Below, in pieces: positions 35,491 through 43,989 of a DNA stretch of 64,000 nucleotides. Each line of letters begins with the position of its first letter. The stretch's first letter is position 1. The DNA lies in contig NZ_CP063203.1 in the NCBI RefSeq assembly GCF_019904255.1, positions 1,178,001 through 1,242,000 of the forward strand. The letters run 5' to 3'. A model generated the notes under the pieces. It ran no database searches. It was not told the origin of the DNA and was given only the letters and a program-made list of their open reading frames with translations. The stretch is from Marixanthomonas sp. SCSIO 43207. GTDB taxonomy: Bacteria > Bacteroidota > Bacteroidia > Flavobacteriales > Flavobacteriaceae. A program made the translations under genes and the position numbers.

Positions 35491-36897
35491 ATGTTATATT
35501 TTTTAAAACTGTATAAAATACCATTACTTTTTGCAGTAATAAGTGTGGCTTTATATATCAGTTTTGGGTATGACTTGCAGCGAAGCGATGTTGCAAAACT
35601 ATTTCCGCTATATGGAGCGTTATTTTTTTTAGCTCACAAACTTATTCAAGTTACCAAAGGTAATTTTTGGATTCTTTTTGTATTCGGAATTGTTTTTCGG
35701 ATGGTTTTTTTACTTGCTATACCTAATTTGTCTCAAGATTTTTATCGATTTATTTGGGACGGTAGGTTGTTTTTGCAAGGCATTAACCCGTATCTGTTTA
35801 CACCCGAAATGTATGAAAAGGGATTGTTGCCAAACATTAATGTAAATCAAGCCAAAGAACTCATAGCCGGAATGGGAGCACTTAATGCTAGTCATTTCAG
35901 TAATTATCCACCGGTAAATCAGTTGTTTTTTTCAATAGCAGCACTATTTTCAAAAAATAGCATACTAGGTTCTGTAATAGTACTACGCATTATTATGATT
36001 CTTGCCGATGTTGGTATTTTTTACTTCGGAAGAAAATTATTAAAATCACTCAACTTAAACCCACATACCATTTTTTGGTATTTTATCAATCCATTTATCA
36101 TTATTGAGCTTACCGGAAATTTACATTTTGAAGCTGTAATGTTGTTTTTCTTACTATGGGCATTGTATTTATTTTCTAAAGGGAGATGGATTTGGGCGGC
36201 TGTTTTAATTGGCATTTCCGTTTCAGTTAAACTATTACCATTGTTATTTTTACCGCTATTTTTCAACTACTTTTTGAAAAATAAGAAAGATAAAAATGAT
36301 TCTTTACCTAATTCCACTTCACTAGGAATAAAGAAACTGATTCTGTTTTATACAGTTTGTTTACTAACGGTTGTTGTAACTTTCTTGCCGTTTTTTTCTT
36401 CAGAATTTCTTCAGAATTTCACAACAACTATTGGATTATGGTTTCAAAATTTTGAATTTAATGCTAGTATTTATTACATCATTAGATGGATTGGTTTTCA
36501 AACTGTTGGCTGGAATATTATAGCTACGGTTGGTAAGATTTTGCCTCTACTTGTCATTACTTTTATATTGATACTTACCTTCTTCCGAAGCAATGAAACT
36601 CTACCTAAATTAATCACTGCGATGCTCTTTGGAGTTTCATTTTACTTCTTGCTTTCTACTACGGTACATCCTTGGTATGTTGCCACGCCATTATTACTTT
36701 GTTTGTTTACAAACTATAGATTTCCGGTTGTGTGGAGTGCTTTAATTGTATTGAGTTATAGCGCGTATGGCGTTGACGGATTTGACGAAAATCCAATTCT
36801 TATTGCGGTAGAATACGCTGTGGTTATTGGTTTTGCTCTGTGGGAATTGTTTATAAAAAACAAGTCAAAGCCTAAAATTCAAGTTGAAAAGAAGTAA
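35491..36897 (+). CDS. GT87-like polyprenol-phosphate-sugar dependent mannosyltransferase
   Basis: 468 residues, about ten membrane helices. An early acidic motif FYRFIWDGRLFLQGINPYLF is typical of GT-C enzymes that use polyprenol-linked sugars (DUF2029/GT87 or MptB). ISVSVKLLPLLFLPLFF and TVHPWYVATPLLL also fit. Donor could be the lipid sugar made by the DPM-like gene 7 kb upstream; that link is inference. Confidence 0.78.
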   Translation: MLYFLKLYKIPLLFAVISVALYISFGYDLQRSDVAKLFPLYGALFFLAHKLIQVTKGNFWILFVFGIVFRMVFLLAIPNLSQDFYRFIWDGRLFLQGINPYLFTPEMYEKGLLPNINVNQAKELIAGMGALNASHFSNYPPVNQLFFSIAALFSKNSILGSVIVLRIIMILADVGIFYFGRKLLKSLNLNPHTIFWYFINPFIIIELTGNLHFEAVMLFFLLWALYLFSKGRWIWAAVLIGISVSVKLLPLLFLPLFFNYFLKNKKDKNDSLPNSTSLGIKKLILFYTVCLLTVVVTFLPFFSSEFLQNFTTTIGLWFQNFEFNASIYYIIRWIGFQTVGWNIIATVGKILPLLVITFILILTFFRSNETLPKLITAMLFGVSFYFLLSTTVHPWYVATPLLLCLFTNYRFPVVWSALIVLSYSAYGVDGFDENPILIAVEYAVVIGFALWELFIKNKSKPKIQVEKK

Positions 36898-36909
36898 TTT
36901 TATTACTTA

Positions 36910-37773
36910 TTATTTCAAATAGTTTAAAGTATTTACCATTTCAAACTTTGGGCTTCGTTTTATAAATTCTCTCAAGAAAGCAGTGTGAGCGGTCCCCATT
37001 ATAATTAAAACCCTGTCTTGAGTTGTCATGGGTATTCGGTTGAGGTTGGAGTATATTTTCATATTTCTATGGTAAAAGATGGCAGCATTATCTGCACCTT
37101 CAAACCCATCATCGATTCCTACATAAAGAAGTTTGTCTGCATTGGTGTTTATAGAATAGTCAAGGTGTAGGGGTTCATTAATTAGTTTTAGTTTTTCAAG
37201 TAAAGATAAGTTGTCATAGTTGGCTTCTCGGGCAGCAATTTCTGGATAGTCTGCAAAAGGATTATTTGTGAGTTGTAAATACGTTTTTGAGTCGATAGCG
37301 TTCTTATAGTCTGGGCTATTTTCAATAAAATCACCAACGCTATAATTGTATCCCATGTGGTTATCTATCCCGTAGATAGTGCTTACATTACTTAATCTGC
37401 CTACATCAAAACCTATCATACTGCTTTCACCATAAGTGGTGTTTAATTCAGATGGGTTGCTTAAAAACTCTTGATAGGCTTTATTAATTGTATCGTTATA
37501 TTTTGGTAAGTTTTCAATGCAGATTATGGTGGGTTTAAACGCTGCTAGCATTTTTGAAATTTCTCTAATTTCTTTTTGTGCCTTTTCACTGTGCTCATCA
37601 AACTCTGTCTTATTAGCATCAGGAGTATAGCCAAAGTGAAACGTTCCAAAGTTGAGCACTTGTATCTTATCATTTTTTTGTTCAGTTTGGCTTTCAGTAT
37701 TTAATTCTTCCGGTTTATTTTTTGTGTTACAGCTCAAAAGCACAAAGCACACAAGCAAATAGGTTAGTCTCAT
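36910..37773 (-). CDS. DUF5694 lipoprotein
   Basis: 287 residues. Lipobox FVLLSCNTKN. The domain has QVLNFGTFHFGYTPDANKTE, PTIICIENLPKYND and a C-terminal RVLIIMGTAHTAFLREF, as in TraB/ChaN-like DUF5694 proteins. His residues in GTFHFG and GTAHTAF could bind metal. Function not known. It is the last core gene before the cassette array. Confidence 0.8.
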   Translation of the reverse strand: MRLTYLLVCFVLLSCNTKNKPEELNTESQTEQKNDKIQVLNFGTFHFGYTPDANKTEFDEHSEKAQKEIREISKMLAAFKPTIICIENLPKYNDTINKAYQEFLSNPSELNTTYGESSMIGFDVGRLSNVSTIYGIDNHMGYNYSVGDFIENSPDYKNAIDSKTYLQLTNNPFADYPEIAAREANYDNLSLLEKLKLINEPLHLDYSINTNADKLLYVGIDDGFEGADNAAIFYHRNMKIYSNLNRIPMTTQDRVLIIMGTAHTAFLREFIKRSPKFEMVNTLNYLK

Positions 37774-37852
37774 CTGGTATGGGTAGGCTTAAAGATTTTT
37801 AATAAACTTACTTTGAGAAATTAAAGATAGTGTTTTTGATTAAGAGCTGGGG

Positions 37853-37884
37853 TGAATAAATTGTGGTTATACATTGTTGGCACC
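37853..37884 (-). repeat. attC-like site 1 (half copy, array left end)
   Basis: Only the GTGGTTATACATTGTTGGCACC side is kept; the rest of the site is missing and core sequence follows. Arm GTTGGCACC (37876-37884) pairs 9 of 9 with GGTGCCAAC at 38477-38485. The stop codon of the adjacent gene lies inside it. Confidence 0.65.
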
Positions 37885-38466
37885 AGTTTTTATTTTTATT
37901 AGTGTTAAAATCAGTATTCCAGTCAAAATTACATTTGTCCAAATTAAGTATTGAGTTCTTTGAGTTGCTTTATCCGTTTTGAAAGTTAATTGTTGTGCTA
38001 AATTGGCTTTCTGTTCATCAAACTTTGAATTATCTAATATTTCAATATCAAATTCGCCTTTTGATTCTGTTATTACATTCAGGTACTCAACTCCGTTGTT
38101 TTGGTTTTTACCAATTACCCAAAACTCAGTCGTACCGTCATTTTCAAAATCAAATTCTGTTTTTTTATTCGGTTTTATTTTACCGCCATATGTCGCGTAA
38201 TTTCCTTTTCCACTCCAAGCATTGTCCCAAAACGCAATCGAGTATATTTTTAGTTCTTTTTCGGTCAAGTTTTCAATTCGTAAGGTAACTGGTGTTGATG
38301 CTCCAAATGTGCTATCAAATACTGAATTCAATCCGAGTGCTGAAAGACCGATTATAATTCCAAAAATCGAAAGTAATCTTAAGCCAATTTTTGAGTTTGA
38401 AGACGAGAAATATCTAATCAGTAATATGATTATCAGTAAAAAAGCTGAAAAAATTAGTATTCTCAT
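37867..38466 (-). CDS. Cassette gene: small membrane protein, unknown
   Basis: 199 residues. Hydrophobic helices at about 2-20 and 32-50, and another at the C-terminus (WTNVILTGILILTLI). In between is a soluble 110-residue beta-rich part (LTEKELKIYSIAFWDNAWSGKGN). The last codons (TGANNV) and the stop are encoded by the half attC-like site, so the C-terminus was shaped by the cassette boundary. No family recognised; inner membrane. Confidence 0.65.
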   Translation of the reverse strand: MRILIFSAFLLIIILLIRYFSSSNSKIGLRLLSIFGIIIGLSALGLNSVFDSTFGASTPVTLRIENLTEKELKIYSIAFWDNAWSGKGNYATYGGKIKPNKKTEFDFENDGTTEFWVIGKNQNNGVEYLNVITESKGEFDIEILDNSKFDEQKANLAQQLTFKTDKATQRTQYLIWTNVILTGILILTLIKIKTGANNV

Positions 38467-38476
38467 TTCTCAAATT

Positions 38477-38660
38477 GGTGCCAACGGTCTCGTATAACCG
38501 TCAGTTACGGATTTAAAGTTACTAATTTTCGGTTTAGCACTGACGTTAGCAAATCGAAGATTCGGCGGAGCCAACTCCGAGTAGATTTGTTTGAGCCTGT
38601 ACTGAGCGCATCGAAGTATAGTTGAATCCACCGTAAATGCGGTAGGCATTGTTGGGCACA
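38477..38660 (-). repeat. attC-like site 2
   Basis: Long subtype (about 184 bp), with sites 3 and 4. Outer arms GTGCCAAC and GTTGGGCAC; paired boxes CGTATAACCG and GCGGTAGG. Inner blocks CACTGACGTTAGCAAATCGA and TTGAGCCTGTACTGAGCGC are shared with sites 3 and 4. Confidence 0.75.
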
Positions 38661-38663
38661 GTA

Positions 38664-39044
38664 TTATTCTGATTCTTTTATTGGGATGTTAAATTCACAT
38701 TCTTTCTTGTAGTTTTCTCCATATCGAACCATTATTGTTAATGTATCTTTTTCAAGATAGTTGCTCGGTACTTTAATTTCAGTTCTCATAATGTTTTTAT
38801 TCTTCGAACCAACCAGTCTAATTCCAGCACCTTGAATAAGTAAACCTACCGGATCAACATTTTTACAAACGAAATTTGTTTTTATCACCTTATCATAAAT
38901 CAAAAAGTCTTGTCCGTTTTCCATTTCAACTGAGATTGTTTTTGATCCGTTTTTACAAATGAAATCCTTTTTATTAGACTCAAGATTTTTACAACTTATA
39001 ATTACAGTAATTAATAGAATAATAAGAAAATAAACTTTTTTCAT
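38664..39044 (-). CDS. Cassette gene: unrecognised lipoprotein
   Basis: 126 residues. Signal and lipobox LLITVIISCKNLES. The mature part (about 108 residues) has two Cys (FICKNG, FVCKNV), Gly-rich turns (GLLIQGAGIRLVG) and an Ig-like beta pattern. No family recognised. It fills one cassette, with attC-like site 2 just after the stop and site 3 just before the start. Confidence 0.6.
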   Translation of the reverse strand: MKKVYFLIILLITVIISCKNLESNKKDFICKNGSKTISVEMENGQDFLIYDKVIKTNFVCKNVDPVGLLIQGAGIRLVGSKNKNIMRTEIKVPSNYLEKDTLTIMVRYGENYKKECEFNIPIKESE

Positions 39045-39054
39045 ATATTCAATA

Positions 39055-39238
39055 TTGTGTACAATGGTCTCGTATAACCATCAGTTACGGGATTAAAGTT
39101 ACTAATTTTTTGTTAGGCACTGACGTTAGCAAATCGAAGATTCGGTCGAGCCAACTTCGAGTGGATTCACTTGAGCCTGTACAGAGCGCAACATAGTATA
39201 GTCGAATCCGCCATAAATGCGGTTAGGCATTGGCAATA
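39055..39238 (-). repeat. attC-like site 3
   Basis: Long subtype. Left box ACAATGGTCTCGTATAACC has ATGG in place of ACGG; right end GCGGTTAGGCATTGGCAAT. Inner TTGAGCCTGTAC block as in site 2. Arm complementarity across the neighbouring gene is weak (6 of 9). Confidence 0.7.
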
Positions 39239-39243
39239 GTTTT

Positions 39244-39771
39244 TTATTCAAAATCAGGACTATAGAGTTCAAATTTTAAGTCAGAATTTTTGGTCATAAA
39301 TTCAATCGCAGAATTAGCTCTTGAAATATTTTTCAATCCGATTAATTTATCTTTTTTAGTATGTTTTTTGTTAAGCAAATAAATGTCAAACGAGTTAAAC
39401 GAACTTGAGAAATCAGGATTTGCTGCGCTTATAAAGGCTAATTTCTGTCGCTTTTTAAACTTTAGTATTGTCACAGTCGGACGGTCTAAATATTTATTTT
39501 TGTCCTTGCCAACGTATCGCCCCCAGCAAAAATATCCGAAATGAATTCCGCTGTCAGTTTTGACGAGCCCCTTTTTAACGAAAATGAATGATATTGCTAA
39601 GAATAACCAAATCAATAGTCCGAATAAAAATAATACTTGAGTAAATCCGCTTTTGTATATCGTTCCGAGTATAAAGAAAGCGGTAGGCAACAAGAAAAGT
39701 ACATAAAGATGAACTTTCTTATGACTTTCAAATAAGTCTTCCAGAATTATGTGTTTTCTTCTGTTATCCAA
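39244..39771 (-). CDS. Cassette gene: two-helix membrane protein, unknown
   Basis: 175 residues from a TTG four bases inside the site boundary. Two adjacent membrane helices (about 20-65: YVLFLLPTAFFILGTIY, LFLFGLLIWLFLAISFIFV), then a 110-residue soluble part containing a PH-like stretch (GIHFGYFCWGRYVGKDKNKY). This bPH2-like layout is only a resemblance. One gene, one cassette. Confidence 0.55.
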   Translation of the reverse strand: MDNRRKHIILEDLFESHKKVHLYVLFLLPTAFFILGTIYKSGFTQVLFLFGLLIWLFLAISFIFVKKGLVKTDSGIHFGYFCWGRYVGKDKNKYLDRPTVTILKFKKRQKLAFISAANPDFSSSFNSFDIYLLNKKHTKKDKLIGLKNISRANSAIEFMTKNSDLKFELYSPDFE

Positions 39772-39774
39772 AAT

Positions 39775-39957
39775 TATGGCAACGGTCTCGTATAACTGTC
39801 AGTTAAGGGATTAAAGTTACTAATTTTCGGTTAAGAAGTGACGTTAGCAAATCGAAGATTCGAAGGAGCCAACTCCGAGTGGATTCACTTGAGCCTGTAC
39901 TGAGCGCGTCGAATTATAGTCGAATCCGCCGTAATTGCGGTTATACAATGTCAATAG
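39775..39957 (-). repeat. attC-like site 4
   Basis: Long subtype. CAACGGTCTCGTATAACTG on the left, GCGGTTATACAATGTCAAT on the right, inner TTGAGCCTGTACTGAGCGC block. Confidence 0.72.
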
Positions 39958-39965
39958 TTTTTTAT

Positions 39966-41621
39966 TCAATTTTTAAGGTAAGGTAAAATATATTTTTCAA
40001 AAATCAATTCAGGTTGTTGTGTTTTTCCATTTCTATAATTTCCAGATGTAATTACAACAACTGTTTTTAAACAAGGAATTACAAAAATATATTGACCGCC
40101 AGCTCCTCTAGCTTCAACAGTTTTTATATTCTTTCCGTTAACTTGATACGTGTTGTGCCACCATAAATAACCATATCCGTTTTTATCAGGTACATTCTCT
40201 AAATTATGATAATTCTTAAATGAATCTTTAACCCATTTTTTAGATAATACACGTTCAGATTTCCATTTTCCTTTATTCAGATATAACTCACCAAATTTCA
40301 ACATATCTCTTGGTGTTAAGTACATTCCCCCACCAAAATATGGAATGCCTTTTAAATCTGTTTGAATGATATAATTTGATATTTCAAGTTCTTGAAATAG
40401 GTATTTGTCCATAAACAATGCTAACGGTTCAGAAACAATTGAATCTATTGCAATACCAAGTAAATATGGATTAGCTGAACCATAATTAGCCTCTGTGTTT
40501 GGATTGTTTATCATTGGGGCTTTCAAAACGGTTTCTGCCCAATCTTTAGTGGGTTGGTAATTGTTCTCTGATGCAGATGAGTTTCTTTCTCTTGTATAAT
40601 CGTCTGCATCTAATCCTGAACTCATTGTTAAAAGACTCTGAATATCAATTTTAGTTTTTAAACTGTCTTTATGTGTTTGGTATTTTTTAGGTAAAAAATC
40701 AAAAATGGATTGCTTAATGCTTGGAAATAAAGATTTATCTTTTGCAATTCCCACAATAGCTGAAGAAATACTTTTTGATGCTGATTTCATATCGTGTGGG
40801 ATATTTGCATTGTAGCCATCAAAATAATTTTCGTAAACTACTTCTCCTTTTTTTGAAATTAAAACAGAATGCGTGTTGGGTAATGAATCATTTAAAATAA
40901 GCTTTTCCATTTCGGAAAGTTCAATGATAGAGGTATTATTGTCACTTTTGAATTTACCAATTTGCCAATCGGTTGTTGACTTGTTTAATACTACTTGTGT
41001 AATTTCATATTTGCCCAAATAGATGCCTAATTGAATTTTATCCGTCATTAATTTTCCTTTAAACTGCAATCCAGTTTTAAAATCAGTAAACGAAATCAAA
41101 TCATTTTCTTTCTGAAAATTGTCGCACCAAGTTCCTGTAAATCGATTATCACCAAAAATTGGATAGGCTTGAAAATCATTTCCTTCTCCATTTTCAACAC
41201 TTAAATAAAAATTATCTGATTTTAATTCATCTACCATTAATAGATTCCAAATTCCAGTATAGGTGTTATTTGTTAATCTTTTGAGTTTTAAGTGATATAG
41301 AAGCATTCCAGACTTAATAAATCCATTGATTTCTTTATCATTTTCGGATAATTGACCTTTAAAAGAATAATTTTCAGCAAAAGGTATTTCTAGTATTGAA
41401 GTACTTTTTGAATCAAAGGCAAAGTCGATGATACGTTTGTTATTCGAAATTTTGAATCTGGCAGTTTTAAGTCTTAAATTTTCTATTTCAACTTTTAGAT
41501 TGAATGTTTTTGAATTTTCAATTTTACCTTCCCAACCACTCGTATATTCTGCCATATCTTGAGCGTAGATTGAAAATGAAAAAAGAACAATAAACAATAT
41601 AGTTATACTTTTAATTTCCAT
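39966..41621 (-). CDS. Cassette gene: exported serine hydrolase (beta-lactamase/PBP4* family)
   Basis: 551 residues with a signal peptide (ITILFIVLFSFSIYAQ). Residues about 25-240 form a beta-rich domain of unknown type. From about 250 on is a class C-like serine hydrolase: SxxK within MKSASKSISSAI near residue 277, YGSAN as the YxN-like box, and GYGYLWWHNT, then ARGAGGQYIFVIP. Such proteins are peptidases or esterases. An AraC gene lies 70 bases upstream in the same unit, so it may be regulated by it. TGA stop 9 bases before site 4. Confidence 0.8.
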   Translation of the reverse strand: MEIKSITILFIVLFSFSIYAQDMAEYTSGWEGKIENSKTFNLKVEIENLRLKTARFKISNNKRIIDFAFDSKSTSILEIPFAENYSFKGQLSENDKEINGFIKSGMLLYHLKLKRLTNNTYTGIWNLLMVDELKSDNFYLSVENGEGNDFQAYPIFGDNRFTGTWCDNFQKENDLISFTDFKTGLQFKGKLMTDKIQLGIYLGKYEITQVVLNKSTTDWQIGKFKSDNNTSIIELSEMEKLILNDSLPNTHSVLISKKGEVVYENYFDGYNANIPHDMKSASKSISSAIVGIAKDKSLFPSIKQSIFDFLPKKYQTHKDSLKTKIDIQSLLTMSSGLDADDYTRERNSSASENNYQPTKDWAETVLKAPMINNPNTEANYGSANPYLLGIAIDSIVSEPLALFMDKYLFQELEISNYIIQTDLKGIPYFGGGMYLTPRDMLKFGELYLNKGKWKSERVLSKKWVKDSFKNYHNLENVPDKNGYGYLWWHNTYQVNGKNIKTVEARGAGGQYIFVIPCLKTVVVITSGNYRNGKTQQPELIFEKYILPYLKN

Positions 41622-41691
41622 TATTAGATTAATTTCTATTAAGATGTAAAAGTGAGAATTCTTCTCTTATTGAAATTGTATAATATTAACA

Positions 41692-42492
41692 TTAGCCAAT
41701 TTTTCTTAAGAATTCAGTTGGCGTTGCGTGATATATTCGTTTGAAGTTTGAAATAAAATGACTCTGGTCATAGAAACCACATTGATAACAAATTTCTGTC
41801 ATTGAAAATCTTTTAGACGTAATCAAATTAAATGCTCTATTCAGTTTTATTAGTCTGATGTAATTGCCAAGACTTGTTCCAAAATATCGGTTGAACTCTC
41901 TTGACAAATGAACTGGATGAATTCCTAATTTTGAACTTAAACTTTTTAAAGAGTAATCCATTTTTTCCTCAATCAATAACTCTTTTAGTTTGTTTACCCA
42001 AATTGGCTTTTCTGAATTTTCTTTTTTTGACTCTTTTATTGTATTAAATATATCAATCAAATTACTCTCAATACTTAAACTTGAATACTGGTCGTTAATT
42101 TTAGTATCAAAAAATATATGATTCATTAAGTTCTTTATTATTGGATTCTTTAAATTGATACTTCCTTCAAAATCTGTTATTTGAATATTAAAAGTCGAAA
42201 ACCATTTCTCATTTAATTCAATATGAAAACCTCTTGTAAATTCAGGTGGCTTTATATTGTAATGTGCATCTTGCCAATTATGGAATAATAAATTCCCTGG
42301 TTCTAAATAGTAGGAGTCTTTTTTATTAGATTCAAATAATTTGCCTTGAAGTAAATACGTGAAATACGGATTTTGGTGATAATGCCAATCTACTTTACTG
42401 TGAGTATATTCTGTGTCAGTAATTATTAGGTTGTCAAAAGCTGATTTTTTGTAATGTACTCCGTAAAATTCTCCAGTTTTTAGTTTGTTCAT
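41692..42492 (-). CDS. Cassette gene: AraC-family regulator
   Basis: About 266 residues from ATG 42492; an in-frame TTG at 42516 lies inside attC-like site 5 and is less likely. The N-terminal cupin (KVDWHYHQNPYFTYLLQG, PGNLLFHNWQDAHYN) senses a ligand. The C-terminal HTH pair (YSLKSLSSKLGIHPVHLSREF, MTEICYQCGFYDQSHFISNFKR) binds DNA. Unit partner of the serine hydrolase gene. Confidence 0.82.
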   Translation of the reverse strand: MNKLKTGEFYGVHYKKSAFDNLIITDTEYTHSKVDWHYHQNPYFTYLLQGKLFESNKKDSYYLEPGNLLFHNWQDAHYNIKPPEFTRGFHIELNEKWFSTFNIQITDFEGSINLKNPIIKNLMNHIFFDTKINDQYSSLSIESNLIDIFNTIKESKKENSEKPIWVNKLKELLIEEKMDYSLKSLSSKLGIHPVHLSREFNRYFGTSLGNYIRLIKLNRAFNLITSKRFSMTEICYQCGFYDQSHFISNFKRIYHATPTEFLRKIG

Positions 42493-42507
42493 TCTTTTTT
42501 TCAGCTT

Positions 42508-42663
42508 GTTGCACAACGGTCTCGTATAACTGCAGTTATGGAGTTAAAGGTACTTAATTTTAGGTTAAGCACAGACGTTCGCAATTCTGAGTGGAACGAC
42601 CGATGAACTCCTTTTTCAAATATGTATGCGTGAATAAATTGTGGTTATACGTTGTTGTGTGGC
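42508..42663 (-). repeat. attC-like site 5
   Basis: About 155 bp. GTTGCACAAC then GGTCTCGTATAACTGCAG; right end GAATAAATTGTGGTTATACG then GTTGTTGTGTGG. The right-end variant is shared with half site 1. Arm GTTGTGTG (42654-42661) pairs 8 of 8 with CACACAAC at 43261-43268. Confidence 0.75.
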
Positions 42664-42664
42664 G

Positions 42665-43243
42665 TTATTTTTTATTTTTTGGGTTAATTCCATTCAGTTT
42701 GGCACTAGCAAATTGATAGCCGAAAACAGAGTCCATTAAATAACTTTCCATTCCAGTTTCAGGAATTAGATTATTGTAAAGCTCAAAATTCTCTATTATT
42801 TTAGTCAGAACTTCTTTTTCCATCGTAAACTCTACTTTATATCTAAATGTTGATTCTGTTATCTCATTATCGTTATTCAAGTAATAAATTATTTGATTTG
42901 GAACTTCTGAATACATAAAATCATTTGCTAAATCAATATCAGACTTGTATGCTGTTTCAGTTATTACTTTAGGTTCGTAATGGTATTTGATAATTGGTCC
43001 GCCATAATAACCAGAACCTGGATAATCAAGATGACCTTTTGTGTTGTAAAACTCCAATTGTTTTGTCCGACCAATAGAGTCAACCAACTCTTTCACATAG
43101 TTTTTCCCTTTAACCTCTTTTATGTTCAATTCAATTAGTTCTATTGAGCTTGCCGTAAATCTTATTTCGTGATACCTAATATCATCGACTTTTCTTTCAG
43201 TGCAAGAAGTCAATATTATAAATATGATTAAAATTCTTTTCAC
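42665..43243 (-). CDS. Cassette gene: unrecognised lipoprotein
   Basis: About 192 residues from GTG 43243; TTG 43267 inside site 6 is the alternative. Signal with lipobox IILTSCTERK. The mature part is alpha/beta, with DYPGSGYYGGPIIKYHYEPK and a helical end (FASAKLNGINPKNKK). No family recognised. It forms a single-gene cassette whose flanking arms match 8 of 8. Confidence 0.6.
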   Translation of the reverse strand: MKRILIIFIILTSCTERKVDDIRYHEIRFTASSIELIELNIKEVKGKNYVKELVDSIGRTKQLEFYNTKGHLDYPGSGYYGGPIIKYHYEPKVITETAYKSDIDLANDFMYSEVPNQIIYYLNNDNEITESTFRYKVEFTMEKEVLTKIIENFELYNNLIPETGMESYLMDSVFGYQFASAKLNGINPKNKK

Positions 43244-43259
43244 AGAGTTTTTTTTAATG

Positions 43260-43397
43260 ACACACAACGGTCTCGTATAACCGTAGATATGAAGTTAAAG
43301 GTACTTAATTTTAGGTTTAGCACAGGCGTTAGCAATTCCGAGTGGATTCGGACGTAGTCGAATCCGCCGTAATTGCGGTTATACATTGTTGGCAACT
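43260..43397 (-). repeat. attC-like site 6
   Basis: Short subtype (138 bp) shared with sites 8, 9 and 12. Core hairpin GGATTCG/CGAATCC, paired boxes CGTATAACCG and GCGGTTATAC. Arm GTTGGCAAC (43388-43396) pairs 9 of 9 with GTTGCCAAC at 43848-43856. Confidence 0.8.
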
Positions 43398-43403
43398 GGC
43401 TTT

Positions 43404-43835
43404 TCATTCGGTTAAACTTAATCCGTAGTTTTCGTCAGTCAAATAGTAATAATTTCCGTCCTCGTGCTCAAATCCGAATATCTTTAATCCAGTTTTGTTC
43501 ATAAAATCAGATAGATTTTGATTTTCACACTTGATATTATTTTCCCTTTTGATTTTTAATGGAAAATTTTCTGAATTCGGATTTTTAGTATGTATATAAA
43601 TTCCATCTTCTCCGCTGTCATTTTCGTCAATCAAAATCCACGTTTGGTATTCATTCGGGAATTTTTTGAGTTCAGATTTCACGTTTTCAAATTCAGTCAG
43701 TAGTTTTTCGAGAAATTTTTCTCTTAAAATCCAGTTTTTGTTTCCGTCTCCATTCCAATCAATATGAGTGTGCCAAAAATCAAACCAACTGTTTTCTCCT
43801 CCACTAAAGTCAAGATTTTTTGTTATTGCGTTCAT
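43404..43835 (-). CDS. Cassette gene: unrecognised acidic cytosolic protein
   Basis: 143 residues, no signal or membrane helix, rich in Asp/Glu/Asn and Trp (SWFDFWHTHIDWNGDGNKNW). It resembles small immunity-type proteins in size and composition, but I recognise no family. Single-gene cassette: start 13 bases from site 7, stop just before site 6, arms 9 of 9. Confidence 0.6.
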   Translation of the reverse strand: MNAITKNLDFSGGENSWFDFWHTHIDWNGDGNKNWILREKFLEKLLTEFENVKSELKKFPNEYQTWILIDENDSGEDGIYIHTKNPNSENFPLKIKRENNIKCENQNLSDFMNKTGLKIFGFEHEDGNYYYLTDENYGLSLTE

Positions 43836-43847
43836 TTTTTTCAGCTT

Positions 43848-43984
43848 GTTGCCAACGTGTTTGTATAAGATTAGTTGCGTGGTTTAAGTACTAAAGTTAG
43901 AAAATAAATAACAGATAGAAAGTCTGCGAGGACTTTCGTAAGTAGGCTAAACCGGCAATTAATTTTATACGGTGTTGTACAACG
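43848..43984 (-). repeat. attC-like site 7 (divergent subtype)
   Basis: Outer arms GTTGCCAAC and GTTGTACAAC, but inner boxes differ: GTGTTTGTATAAG and AATTTTATACGG. A central hairpin AGTCTGCGAGGACTTTC lies in the middle. It shows that the arms and spacing, not the inner sequence, are what is conserved. Confidence 0.65.
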
Positions 43985-43989
43985 TTTTT

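Noticed and set aside
43404-43835. Naming this cassette gene an immunity protein
   Set aside because: Only size and acidity suggest it; no toxin partner or family motif seen.
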